A stretch of 64,000 bases of DNA. Source: Pichia kudriavzevii. Taxonomy: Eukaryota; Ascomycota; Pichiomycetes; Pichiales; Pichiaceae. The position numbers and the translations under genes were made by a program. The notes beneath the pieces were generated by a model that did no database searches, was not told where the DNA came from, and saw nothing but the letters and a program-made list of their open reading frames with translations. This document shows positions 27,951 through 36,961 of this stretch, piece after piece. The stretch spans positions 1,319,545-1,383,544 of the forward strand of contig NC_042509.1 of the NCBI RefSeq assembly GCF_003054445.1, in the 5' to 3' direction. The stretch's first letter is position 1; each line of letters opens with the position of its first letter.

Positions 27951-30428
27951 ATGCCCCTAAGATATATCTCAGAAGATGGTGTTCATAACATTACCTCAGG
28001 GCAGGTTATCACGGAACTGGCAAGCATTGTGAAAGAACTTGTTGAAAACTCTTTAGATGCACAGTCTACTTCCATTACGGTCAACTTCAAAAGATTTGGT
28101 ATGGACGGTATTGAAGTAATAGACAATGGAAACGGTATAGAGGAAGAAGATTTTGATAGTCTTTGTATGAAAAACTATACATCGAAGCTCGATAAGTTTG
28201 AAAATTTAGTTAAGGTTCAAACGTTAGGGTTTAGAGGTGAAGCACTAAACTCGATTTGTAATGTTGCTCAAATGATTATATCAACTGCTACACATGGTAG
28301 TGCGCCAAAGGGATATGAATTAATCTATGATAAAAGGGGCAATTTACAAAGTAAAAAACTAATTAATCAAAAGAAAGGTACTATTACGAGAGTGAATGAA
28401 ATATTTAAAGACTTACCTGTTAGAAAGATAAACCTTGAAAAACAGCACAGAAGAGAGTTCAATCATGCTATAAATGTCTTAACATCTTACCTCATTATAC
28501 GCAAGAATGTGAGGTTTATTGTTTCAAATACGGATGCTACGGGAAGGAAGAAAATAGTTTTGAAAACAGGTTGCAATAAACTGATAAAAGATAATATCAT
28601 AAACGTTTATGGATCGACTGGATTGCAAGGCCTAATAGATTTTTATGCAAAGATTGATTTGGATGTGTCGATTAGTATTGATATCAATGGTCTTCTGTCC
28701 AGTGCTTCAATTGGCGATGGGAGACTAACAAAAGATAGGCAGTTTATTTACATCAACAAAAGGCCAGTGACATTTAAAAGATTGAGTAAACTAATCAATT
28801 CGACCTATAAAAGATACAACTACTTGCAAAACCCTGTTTTTTTTCTAGATTTAGGTATACCAGAGGATATTATTGATATCAACGTGACGCCTGATAAGGG
28901 AATTGTATTACTATCTAGTAAGTACGAAAATATATTGATTGACCAATTGGAAACTAAATTTGAGGAATTTTGGGATAATTCAGGATCATATAGTATCCCA
29001 CTTAACTCTTCCTATCAGGAAAAGGTGGAATCCAGAAATCAGAGTTTATCACAACCAACTTTGGAGTCTTTTGCTTTTATATCAGGAGTAGAAAATGAAG
29101 GCACTAACGATAAAGCCCATGAGGTTAGTATGGTTGAACGAGCCTCAATTAGAAACTCTAGAGTTGTGAATAGAATTGGAGTTAAGCATGAAGGTGAAGC
29201 TAGCGAGTCGAATTATAATACACAAGACGTAGAAGAGATTTCCATAATTGAAGAAAACGCACAAGGATCGAGTTATCTTCTTGAGGAGGACACACAGATA
29301 TCTTTTAGAGGTGTCTCTACAAAGAAGGATTCGGAGAGAACCAATGATGATCTTTTATTAGAAGAAAACCTAGTTCTCAGCCAACTAGAGGAATCAATTA
29401 CAGCGCAAGAGGTGGGACACTCTCCGGTATCATGTTGCTCTCATAATGATCACGTGCAGGATAAGTCTCAACTCGAATCCTCACTGTTTGTTTCAGAAGA
29501 CCACGTTCAGGGAATAGATCACGATGAACAAGAATCCAAAGAACCAAAGCTGATTAGCAATCATCATGAAGAGATTGAGATTTCTAGACCGGTACCCACA
29601 GAGAAGGTTGTAGAGGATAGTCCCATAGTAAAAGTGGAAAACAGTGTGACTAAACATAAAATATCCATTTCAGATGAAGATCTAAAGCTTTTTCGGCTGA
29701 AAGAAACTTGCGAAATTTCTGCTAACTGCGAGAAGACGCTGACACCCTCTGATATTACCGATAGAGAAGGGTCGGAGCGTTACTTATCGCTTTCAATACA
29801 CAAAAAGGATTTCAAGAACATGAAGGTTATTGGTCAGTTTAATAAGGGATTTATTATTGTGTATAAAGAGGATACCGGTGATCTGCTTATCGTTGACCAA
29901 CATGCATCAGATGAAAAGTTTAATTTTGAAAACCTGCTTGCTAATACAACATTTAAAGATCAACCATTGGTTGTTCCTCAAAGAGTAGAGGTGAGCTCAA
30001 TGGAAAAGTTGATCATACTGGCAAATTTGAATACATTTGAAAAGAATGGATTTAGGTTCAAAACAATAAATGAGAAAAATGATGGAGATGACTCCATACA
30101 CGAGGAACTATACTTAACAAGTTTACCATACTCAAAGAATACAATCTTTACTACAAACGATATGAACGAATTGATTCAATTAGTGCAGGAAAGAGGGGTA
30201 TCTATTTCTTCAATACCCAGGCCATCAAAAGTTAGATCGATGTTTGCTATGAGAGCGTGTAGATCCAGTATCATGATTGGCCAGGCTTTGAACAGGACTA
30301 AAATGGAAACTATAGTGCAAAATCTATCCGTACTCGACAAGCCTTGGAATTGCCCACATGGAAGACCAACAATGAGACACATTTTGAATATAAACAAATG
30401 GAAACCGTTTGACGAAGATTATCTATGA
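27951..30428 (+). CDS. PMS1: MutL-alpha mismatch repair endonuclease Pms1
   Basis: Partner of Mlh1 in MutL-alpha, nicking the nascent strand after MutS recognition. 825 residues. The GHKL ATPase occupies the N-terminus: ELVENSLDAQ, DNGNGI and LGFRGEALNSI with the ATP-lid motif. The transducer domain ends near NVTPDKG at about residue 320. A long acidic, poorly conserved linker follows. The C-terminal endonuclease domain has the metal site DQHASDEKFNFE near 649 and CPHGRPTMRH near 802. All catalytic motifs are intact. The frame opens at a TTG at 27903, but the first in-frame ATG is 27951 (MPLRYISEDGVHNITSG), matching the family start. Confidence 0.96.
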   Translation: MPLRYISEDGVHNITSGQVITELASIVKELVENSLDAQSTSITVNFKRFGMDGIEVIDNGNGIEEEDFDSLCMKNYTSKLDKFENLVKVQTLGFRGEALNSICNVAQMIISTATHGSAPKGYELIYDKRGNLQSKKLINQKKGTITRVNEIFKDLPVRKINLEKQHRREFNHAINVLTSYLIIRKNVRFIVSNTDATGRKKIVLKTGCNKLIKDNIINVYGSTGLQGLIDFYAKIDLDVSISIDINGLLSSASIGDGRLTKDRQFIYINKRPVTFKRLSKLINSTYKRYNYLQNPVFFLDLGIPEDIIDINVTPDKGIVLLSSKYENILIDQLETKFEEFWDNSGSYSIPLNSSYQEKVESRNQSLSQPTLESFAFISGVENEGTNDKAHEVSMVERASIRNSRVVNRIGVKHEGEASESNYNTQDVEEISIIEENAQGSSYLLEEDTQISFRGVSTKKDSERTNDDLLLEENLVLSQLEESITAQEVGHSPVSCCSHNDHVQDKSQLESSLFVSEDHVQGIDHDEQESKEPKLISNHHEEIEISRPVPTEKVVEDSPIVKVENSVTKHKISISDEDLKLFRLKETCEISANCEKTLTPSDITDREGSERYLSLSIHKKDFKNMKVIGQFNKGFIIVYKEDTGDLLIVDQHASDEKFNFENLLANTTFKDQPLVVPQRVEVSSMEKLIILANLNTFEKNGFRFKTINEKNDGDDSIHEELYLTSLPYSKNTIFTTNDMNELIQLVQERGVSISSIPRPSKVRSMFAMRACRSSIMIGQALNRTKMETIVQNLSVLDKPWNCPHGRPTMRHILNINKWKPFDEDYL

Positions 30429-30754
30429 AGCTTTTAAATGCAATATTAGATTATTATGCGAAGACCCAGATGTACTTTTGTTCTCATACTTCAGAATAAC
30501 AGTAACCATCTGGATATTATAATTTAATAATTGAGTTCTCCCAAAAAGGAAATTTATGTATTATGAATCAACAAGATGAAACTTTTTCTTTTTTCTTGTT
30601 TTCAAACAGCTTTATCTCAAATAGCTAAATACTGTCTCTGCATAAAATAAATTAAGATGGAAATCCTCTTGATGTGCTGAAAAAGCAGCCGTATTTTCCT
30701 ATAGATTTTTTCTGCTAAATCGAAGTATACTTTAATAATAGCATTGTTCTCATC
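30429..30754. other. PMS1-STE2 spacer (STE2 promoter)
   Basis: AT-rich spacer of 326 bp. TGAAACT near 30578 is one base off the Ste12 pheromone-response element TGAAACA; no perfect copy is present. Confidence 0.4.
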
Positions 30755-31969
30755 ATGAGTATACACGATGATTTCACATATTCGATAGATCCTGAAAACA
30801 TCTTAGTGAACTATACCAGCTTCGAAGGGCCAGTAACGGCCACTCTTGGTAGTTTTGATGAGTACATGAAAACAGTGGTGGTTCTGGGTATAATTTTTGG
30901 TACACGGATCGGCTTATCTGTGGTATCTTTCCCTGTTATATTTATGATTACCAAAAATAAAAAATCACCTATTTTTGTGCTGAATATGACCTGCTTGGGA
31001 TTGCTTTTCTTACAATCATGCCTTTATGCCGTCACGTTGACCCGAACGTACAATACTATTTCATATAGATTTTCACATTCCGGTGAAATCAATTATGCAG
31101 CAAGCACGTTATCCGTTGTCTCCAACCTTTTTTACATTCTTTTGATTACATTTGTGGAGATTTCCTTCTGCTACCAGGTTTACATCATTTTTTCATCTCC
31201 ACAAAAAAACCTAAAGAGATTGAGTTACCTAGCAACAGCTTTTTCCGCTGCTCTGGGCATGGCATCCATTGCTCTTTATTTTACTTTCATGGTTTACTCC
31301 AACCTTGCATTTTTCGACAATAATGTGAGTGTCCCATCGTACCTATCAAACACGCCACTGATTTTGTTTGTAACGTCTTCTTGTGCAGTATGTTTACTGT
31401 TGCTACTAAAACTAGCTTTTGCTATTAGAACCAGACGTTATCTTGGGTTAAAACAGTTTAATTTGTTCCATATTTTATTTATTATGGCATTTCAGACAAT
31501 GGTCATCCCGACAATTTTAATCTTGATCTCCTTCAATGCTTTTTCTGATTCGGATCAGTACTCTTCTCAAACGTTTTCAGCGCTAGGGACTGCACTGATT
31601 ACTATTTCTTTGCCATTGACCACAATGTGGGCAAACTCATCAGTATCCAGTTCAAGCCCTACTTCAAGTTATAATGTCGGCTCTCCCGGCAGTTTTTCTT
31701 CTAGTGACGACAACAAAACTGATATCGAATCACCAAATAGCTACTACGGTAAAATTTCGGATGATATAGAGAGAAGTGACTCTATGTATGAAAATGAAAA
31801 TCATTCAACGGTTGACAATACAATGAGTCTTGTCAGTCCAGCAACTCAAAACGATCGTGAGTTTTGGAAAGAAGTTGAATTATACACAAAAGACCTGGGT
31901 AAAGCCAATGAGAAAGATGGCATTGAGCAGAGACTATTATCGGAAGTTCAACTTGAATCTAAATCCTAG
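30755..31969 (+). CDS. STE2: Alpha-pheromone receptor (GPCR, Ste2 family)
   Basis: Seven-helix receptor for the alpha-type mating pheromone at the plasma membrane, coupled to the Gpa1/Ste4/Ste18 G protein. 404 residues. Seven hydrophobic segments lie between about residues 40 and 300. The third intracellular loop and TM6 read RTRRYLGLKQFNLFHILFIM, nearly identical to the S. cerevisiae pattern, with the TM6 proline in IPTILILIS. TM7 has ISLPLTTMWANSS. The N-terminus carries two N-glycosylation sequons (NYTS type). The C-terminal tail of about 100 residues is Ser-rich and ends with Lys residues suited to ubiquitin-dependent endocytosis. The ATG at 30755 is the first. Confidence 0.95.
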   Translation: MSIHDDFTYSIDPENILVNYTSFEGPVTATLGSFDEYMKTVVVLGIIFGTRIGLSVVSFPVIFMITKNKKSPIFVLNMTCLGLLFLQSCLYAVTLTRTYNTISYRFSHSGEINYAASTLSVVSNLFYILLITFVEISFCYQVYIIFSSPQKNLKRLSYLATAFSAALGMASIALYFTFMVYSNLAFFDNNVSVPSYLSNTPLILFVTSSCAVCLLLLLKLAFAIRTRRYLGLKQFNLFHILFIMAFQTMVIPTILILISFNAFSDSDQYSSQTFSALGTALITISLPLTTMWANSSVSSSSPTSSYNVGSPGSFSSSDDNKTDIESPNSYYGKISDDIERSDSMYENENHSTVDNTMSLVSPATQNDREFWKEVELYTKDLGKANEKDGIEQRLLSEVQLESKS

Positions 31970-32197
31970 TTTAATTCCACGACATCTACTTAAACATTTC
32001 TTTTTGGTTGGCTTGGATGTCCCTTTCCATTTTTTTCTCCAAACTCTGCTTTTTATTTCTCGGCTTTATAAAGATTAACTACATTTTCAAAAGAGCGTGT
32101 GTAACTTCTAGGCACCTTTAAATTAATTGTCTTTTCGATTATCTCTAAAACATACAAAACTTATATATATTGAAAAAAAAAAGTTCAAAAACTGGAA

Positions 32198-34315
32198 CTA
32201 GTCCATTATCTCAGGGATGAAGGCCTGTGAATCTTCAGTATTTAGGGCATTGTAGAGAGTGTTAAGTTCTTCAGTGCTTGGGCAATCCAAATCAACAAAT
32301 GATTTCAAAATATCTATCAGCGGCTCTGAATAAGCAATAGATTCTGTCACATTATCATAAAGAATAGTACTATTAGCGGATAGAGCTTCCCTATTATATG
32401 TCGAACCATTCTTATCCCTTAACGTATACTGGTGTAACACGCTTCCTGTTCCGTGATTTCCATTTGGAGAAATTGTAAACTCAGCTGTTCCATTTTCCCT
32501 TGCATATCTTTCGGCCAACAATTTGTCATCCTTATAAGCGGCTGAACCGATACTGAGCGACAGGTCAACGTGGAATGGAATCTCTTTGGGCAATAAAGGT
32601 GTCAAAAATGACAGTTTACTTGCTAGTGTGGCGTTTGTAAGGCTTTGTGAATCCTTCAAAAGAGAGTTGTCGTCACCAATGACTTTGATCGAAGTGTTAG
32701 AAGACGGAATGTACAATCCAGTCTGGACATCTGCATTTTTGGTAAGTACAATCATAGAAGTCTGCTTAATGGTGTTCTCGTAAGAATAAAGAAGATTGGA
32801 TTCATTACCATCTTTGAAAACATGTGTGAGGTTTGTTAAGAAAGTGTTTGAATATGTAGCTTTAAGAATCTGAGTTAGCATTCCGCTAAATGGAGGATTA
32901 ACAGCAAATCTTTTGACTTTTGTGGAGTTATCAAATGAATGAATGTCACCATATGAAAAATCAATAGTTTCATCCTCCCAGATGGCTAGAGTAGCAGATG
33001 TTATCCAATTTGAACCAATGCCCGATTTGGCAGTAGCTGAATCCACATCATCGATACAATTTGAAATTTCAATTTCTAATTCTGCAGACTCATCCCAAAG
33101 CAAAGGAATAATTGGAGTCAAATCAACACGGTAAGGAATCAAATCAAACGCACCTGTAGAAACAATTGAATTCCAAAGACTTGGAGCAATACCGCCTGTA
33201 AAAATATATGGCGTTGGGTTGGTACTATGGACACGGATTCCATTGACAAACACATTAATAACCCTACAAGACCCGTGGCCGTAGAAATGGCGGTTATTGC
33301 TCAAAAACTGATCTTTGTATTCATCGAGTAAATTGCTATACCAAAATTCTTCGGCCGAGTTGCCTGATGTTGAAAGTAACATCAAGAGTTGGGTAGTATT
33401 TGCATTTATTTCAGGTAATGGAACCGAAACTTTAGCATCATAAGAAATTGGTGGCACTTCAACACCAAATTTAGAAGGTGTCAATGGATGGAATTTTGGA
33501 AGTTGTCTGGCTTCATTTTGGTCGTTATAATAATGGGCAGTCAAAGTGACGTTGAATTTTCCTGTTAGCTTTGGGGTAACCAAGTTATCCAACTGGATTA
33601 ACAAGTCACCTTCTTTCTCAAAGAGCGTTCTATATAATGTGACGTCTTTGACTACCCTGGAATGCGAAAGTCTGCCAGCCGGTTCTATAGTTGACGATCT
33701 CCAGATCTCATTGTTGTTCAGATAAACGTGGACCAATCGATCGTACTGTACACCGTCAACAGTGGTATCTAAAGTGAGTGCCACTCTGTTGAAAGTAGTG
33801 TTTGTTGGTGGGGAGTATTTCACCAAGACTGGTTTGTTCCAAGACAAACCAAACGTGTGGGACAATAAAGTTTTGTTGTAAACTGGCTCGCTCAAATTAA
33901 ACACCGGATAGTATGGGATGTCAATGACTTCATGCAAGGATTGATTTCCCACCAGAGAGGTTTGAAGAATGCCATCATCGATGGCATGTTGGATGTTGGA
34001 GAGATGGATTTCCTGGCCACCTTCACTGCAGGATTTCTGAAAAGATCGCAACATGCCTCCAAACAAAATATATAAGATTGCAGCAAGAGCAATGAAATTT
34101 TTGGAAAAGGATCTGAACGACATGGAATTGACCAATTGGTCGATCTTCTCTGGCTTTTTCTCAGGGGGATAAGCGTCATAGAGAAGCTTCTCCGAGACGG
34201 GTTGGTCAGGTTTGGTTTTGTGACAATGTCCTGAAAGTTTTGTTTTCGTAATCTTCTGTTGTAGCACCCACTGGTTCCACAATGACCACTCTCTATGCAA
34301 AGCACCTTCCTTCAT
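32198..34315 (-). CDS. Peptide N-glycanase A-like type II membrane protein
   Basis: Resembles the PNGase A (peptide-N4-(N-acetyl-beta-glucosaminyl)asparagine amidase A) family, which removes N-glycans from glycopeptides. Family-like segments include LTLDTTVDGVQYDRLVHVYL, NNNEIWRSSTIEP, DLLIQLDNLVTP and GHGSCRVINVFVNGI. From the ATG at 34315 (MKEGALHREWSLWNQ) the protein has 705 residues: about 75 cytosolic, one membrane segment FIALAAILYILFGGM, and a large lumenal domain with many NxS/T sequons, suggesting an ER, Golgi or vacuolar protein. The frame continues to ATGs at 34423 and 34582, giving an extra Ser/Phe/Leu-rich stretch over purine-rich, promoter-like DNA; I prefer the shorter form. 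S. cerevisiae has no orthologue that I know of. Confidence 0.75.
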   Translation of the reverse strand: MKEGALHREWSLWNQWVLQQKITKTKLSGHCHKTKPDQPVSEKLLYDAYPPEKKPEKIDQLVNSMSFRSFSKNFIALAAILYILFGGMLRSFQKSCSEGGQEIHLSNIQHAIDDGILQTSLVGNQSLHEVIDIPYYPVFNLSEPVYNKTLLSHTFGLSWNKPVLVKYSPPTNTTFNRVALTLDTTVDGVQYDRLVHVYLNNNEIWRSSTIEPAGRLSHSRVVKDVTLYRTLFEKEGDLLIQLDNLVTPKLTGKFNVTLTAHYYNDQNEARQLPKFHPLTPSKFGVEVPPISYDAKVSVPLPEINANTTQLLMLLSTSGNSAEEFWYSNLLDEYKDQFLSNNRHFYGHGSCRVINVFVNGIRVHSTNPTPYIFTGGIAPSLWNSIVSTGAFDLIPYRVDLTPIIPLLWDESAELEIEISNCIDDVDSATAKSGIGSNWITSATLAIWEDETIDFSYGDIHSFDNSTKVKRFAVNPPFSGMLTQILKATYSNTFLTNLTHVFKDGNESNLLYSYENTIKQTSMIVLTKNADVQTGLYIPSSNTSIKVIGDDNSLLKDSQSLTNATLASKLSFLTPLLPKEIPFHVDLSLSIGSAAYKDDKLLAERYARENGTAEFTISPNGNHGTGSVLHQYTLRDKNGSTYNREALSANSTILYDNVTESIAYSEPLIDILKSFVDLDCPSTEELNTLYNALNTEDSQAFIPEIMD

Positions 34316-34599
34316 TCTGTTCCGGTTAGCTGCTCGCAATAAGAAATGCAAAGGAAAGCAACAACTGAACACAAGAAGTAGCCACAAATGATAAGGTAAT
34401 GTCGATAAGGAGGAGCTGCACATTCGAGAAACAAAAACTGAGAAACCAAAAAGATGGAAAAAATGAGAAAATGAGAAAATGAGGAAACGAGACGGGGGGG
34501 AGGAGGAGGAAACGGTACAAGGAGGAAACGATATTGTCAAGAGAAGGACACGGTATACACTACCAGAGCTGTTGGAGAACATCAGAGTGCTTCTACGAG

Positions 34600-34758
34600 A
34601 TGGCGGAGCCCAATGTCTTTCAGAGTCTTCGACATGTGTTTATGTCGTACCGGACAGAAGAGGAGGAAAGAGCATACTCCCGGCAGGCGTTTTTCAACTT
34701 CATTGGGTTTGTGACTGTATCCATTGGGTTTTCATTTGTGGCAACCAAGATATTGTGA
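34600..34758 (+). CDS. Possible 52-residue tail-anchored microprotein
   Basis: An ATG at 34600 opens 52 codons: an N-terminal polar part (MAEPNVFQSLRHVFMSYRTE, then a short EEE-rich stretch) and one C-terminal hydrophobic helix (FFNFIGFVTVSIGFSFVATK) ending two residues later. The layout, polar head plus tail anchor with a basic residue at the end, is that of small mitochondrial or ER membrane subunits, but I do not recognise the family. It lies in the otherwise empty gap between two minus-strand genes, divergent from the PNGase A-like gene and convergent with the mitoferrin. Chance ORFs of this length are common; the coherent membrane layout is the only support. Confidence 0.4.
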   Translation: MAEPNVFQSLRHVFMSYRTEEEERAYSRQAFFNFIGFVTVSIGFSFVATKIL

Positions 34759-35274
34759 GACGATATGGGACTTGCACCTTCCCCGCTATATGTATGCTGT
34801 AGGATACGTGAGATAGGTGGATAGTAAACCAACGGAATGATTAATTAATTATACATTATACTGTTCATGATAAGTCGTGAGGAAAAGCTTGTCTAGAGAG
34901 GTGGGGGGGTCTATATATTTACAAGAATGTGGGTTGTGATTTGTAAACTGTGTACTGAAAGAATTCAAGAGTATTTGAGTCAATGTTGTATTGAGAGCTA
35001 ATGTCAAGTGACGTCCATTTGATTTTTGTTTTTTTTTTTCAAAGATAAAGAAAGTACTTCTTAAAGTGAACTAGCTTGTGTGGCTAATTTATGACAGATG
35101 CCAAGGATAGTAAGACTTGTGGGTACATCGTCTTTACCGGTTCAATCATATACAGGCACACAATCTTTATCCTTCTTTCTTTTTCTTTGTATTTTCTCCT
35201 TCTCTCTTTCTCTCTGTCTTTCTCTCTCCTTCTTTCTATTTCATTTGTTCTTTTGGTTCAAAGCATTTCTATAC
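34759..35274. other. Intergenic region with long pyrimidine tract
   Basis: Three-prime regions of converging transcripts. Holds a T/C-rich stretch from about 35160 to 35265 (TTTCTCTCTCTT-type repeats) that produces a spurious Ser/Leu/Phe-rich ORF. No gene supported. Confidence 0.6.
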
Positions 35275-36207
35275 TTACAATAGATAAGCCTTTGCCATTT
35301 CATATGCCGTCCAACTGATTGCAGTTGCAGGGACATTGAATACCACCCTTGGTCTCAAGCCTCTAAGAAATGCATTGTATCCGCCCTGTCTATATAGGCC
35401 CTGGGCCGCAGTGTACATGGAAGTTGCATTGGGGATGCTCTTTGTCTGTAAGACTGTTTTGATACAGTCCAGGGGCGTTGTGATTGCTGCTGCAAAGGCA
35501 CCAGAGATACCTCCAGAGACACAATGGACCATGGGATTATAATGCTGGTTAGGGTTGAGTTTGTCCGAGGCAAACTCGTAGATGCCGAAATTCAAGGCAG
35601 CAAACGGTATGCTCAAGATCAACGTTGTTGGATAGCTAATGAAGAATGCCCTTAGGCCTTCGTTTCTATAAATATAGGACGTTGAGTTAAAGAAGGACTT
35701 GATTGACGAGTTTGAGTTATTGATTTGCATTCGTTGTTTAATGACGTCAAAGGGGGTCATCAATGCGTCAGAGGTGACTGTTGCTGCAACACCGGATACG
35801 CTGGCAATCAAGGGATGTTTTTCGCTTGTGACGATGAAATTCGACACTTCGTTGATGTTGTTGATATTAGCAGCTGGATCTTTTAGAACGAGTCTATTAC
35901 ATAAAGCTGTTTTCGTGGATTCAAACACCATGTAATAGATGGCATGAGCCGGGCCAGCACCTAAGACAACAGAAGAAACGCCTCTCCATAGAGCCAATGA
36001 ACCTTCTGTTGCGCTGATCTTGCTAAACGAGGCCAAGATTCCCTCATTGTGTTTGATTTTGAGGGTCTGCATTCTAGTTTTAATGGAATCTATGGGGAAC
36101 ATGATTGTATGTTCCATGATTCCTGCAAATGCACCGGCCATGAGCTGGGAGAGCAGCGGGGAGTTGTCTGGAAGGGCCTCGTAGTCGATTTCGAGCGTTT
36201 GGGACAT
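35275..36207 (-). CDS. MRS4: Mitochondrial iron carrier (mitoferrin), Mrs3/Mrs4 type
   Basis: Inner-membrane carrier importing Fe(II) for heme and Fe-S synthesis. 310 residues with three carrier repeats, each with the PxDxxK signature: FPIDSIKTRMQ, TPFDVIKQRMQ and TPLDCIKTVLQ. The GPAHAIYYMVFE segment of helix 2-3 is specific to mitoferrins, and the first helix LMAGAFAGIMEHTIM fits. The start ATG at 36207 gives MSQTLEIDYEALPDN. It cannot be told from sequence whether this is the orthologue of MRS3 or MRS4, which arose by duplication in Saccharomyces. Confidence 0.93.
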   Translation of the reverse strand: MSQTLEIDYEALPDNSPLLSQLMAGAFAGIMEHTIMFPIDSIKTRMQTLKIKHNEGILASFSKISATEGSLALWRGVSSVVLGAGPAHAIYYMVFESTKTALCNRLVLKDPAANINNINEVSNFIVTSEKHPLIASVSGVAATVTSDALMTPFDVIKQRMQINNSNSSIKSFFNSTSYIYRNEGLRAFFISYPTTLILSIPFAALNFGIYEFASDKLNPNQHYNPMVHCVSGGISGAFAAAITTPLDCIKTVLQTKSIPNATSMYTAAQGLYRQGGYNAFLRGLRPRVVFNVPATAISWTAYEMAKAYLL

Positions 36208-36640
36208 TGTTTAAACGGTAGTTGAAGTGAAGTGGGGACGGGAAGGGGGCAAAGGGACCAGCACGGGTATCTATGGGAGTATCCTTCAACGGTTTACTAT
36301 TTTCTCTTTGAACCAACCAGCACTGAGAGATAGAGCAATAGAAGAGTCTAAACAGTTCAACAGTTCAAACAAAAGACACTTTGTTCAAGAACAAATTCTC
36401 AAAATATACCTTGGTTTCTGGAAAATATAGACAAGGGAAAAAAAAATTAAAAAATTAAAAAATTAAAAATGTTTCTTCTTCAATAACTTAATTATTACAA
36501 TTTTTTTTCCCTTTCCATAAAAGCGAGAACGCAAATGGAGAAATTGGATGAAATTTGAATGACATTTTTCTAACTTTTCTACCTTTTCACTTTAACACTT
36601 TTCCATTTGATTCTTTTAATTTTCATGATTTCCTTGTCCT

Positions 36641-36656
36641 CCCCCCTCCCCCCCCC
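36641..36656 (-). repeat. C6-T-C9 homopolymer (G-rich on minus strand)
   Basis: Sixteen-base run of cytosines with a single T. On the minus strand it is G9-A-G6, able in principle to form a G-quadruplex. It lies 434 bp upstream of the mitoferrin ATG. Confidence 0.6.
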
Positions 36657-36731
36657 GCTCCGTGCTTTCCTAATCCGGATAAAACAGCGAGCTGGCTCTG
36701 AAATCCTTATTCAAGTTCGGGTGCCGCGGAG

Positions 36732-36758
36732 ATGTCGGAAATGTCGGCAATGTCGGAA
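36732..36758 (+). repeat. Three tandem 9-bp ATGTCGGMA repeats
   Basis: ATGTCGGAA, ATGTCGGCA, ATGTCGGAA head to tail with no gap, giving three CGG triplets at 9-bp spacing. CGG triplets are the half-site of Zn2Cys6 regulators; the mitoferrin gene is the only promoter in range. Confidence 0.6.
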
Positions 36759-36901
36759 ATGAACTAGGATACTAAAGACATGATTTTCGCGTCTTTTTTT
36801 CTTTCTTTCTTTACTATGCAACACCCATTAGTTGCCGCATTCGGTAATGCCAATTTGCAGTCAAACACATGGAAACGATAATGGTGTGTATGTCAATAAA
36901 G

Positions 36902-36924
36902 ATATATATATATATATATATATA
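36902..36924. repeat. (TA)n microsatellite
   Basis: Uninterrupted TA dinucleotides just 3' of AIM23, possibly part of its 3'-end signal. Confidence 0.75.
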
Positions 36925-36961
36925 CAGGTAGTAGCAGTGGTGTGTTTCCCACACGGTGTAT

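Larger units (their letters stand above)
36208..36961. other. MRS4 upstream region
   Basis: About 750 bp between the mitoferrin start and the AIM23 stop. Contains a repeated A5-6TTA tract at about 36440-36470, a C6-T-C9 run, three tandem 9-bp CGG repeats and a (TA)n tract, in that order. No ORF supported. Confidence 0.6.

Noticed and set aside
34316-34582. 89-residue N-terminal extension of the PNGase A-like protein
   Set aside because: Its Ser/Phe/Leu-rich sequence is simply a purine-rich promoter read in reverse; the downstream ATG gives a coherent anchor topology. Not excluded.
35091-35318. Plus-strand 75-codon hydrophobic ORF
   Set aside because: Low-complexity translation of a TTTCTCTC tract that also overlaps the 3' end of the mitoferrin gene.
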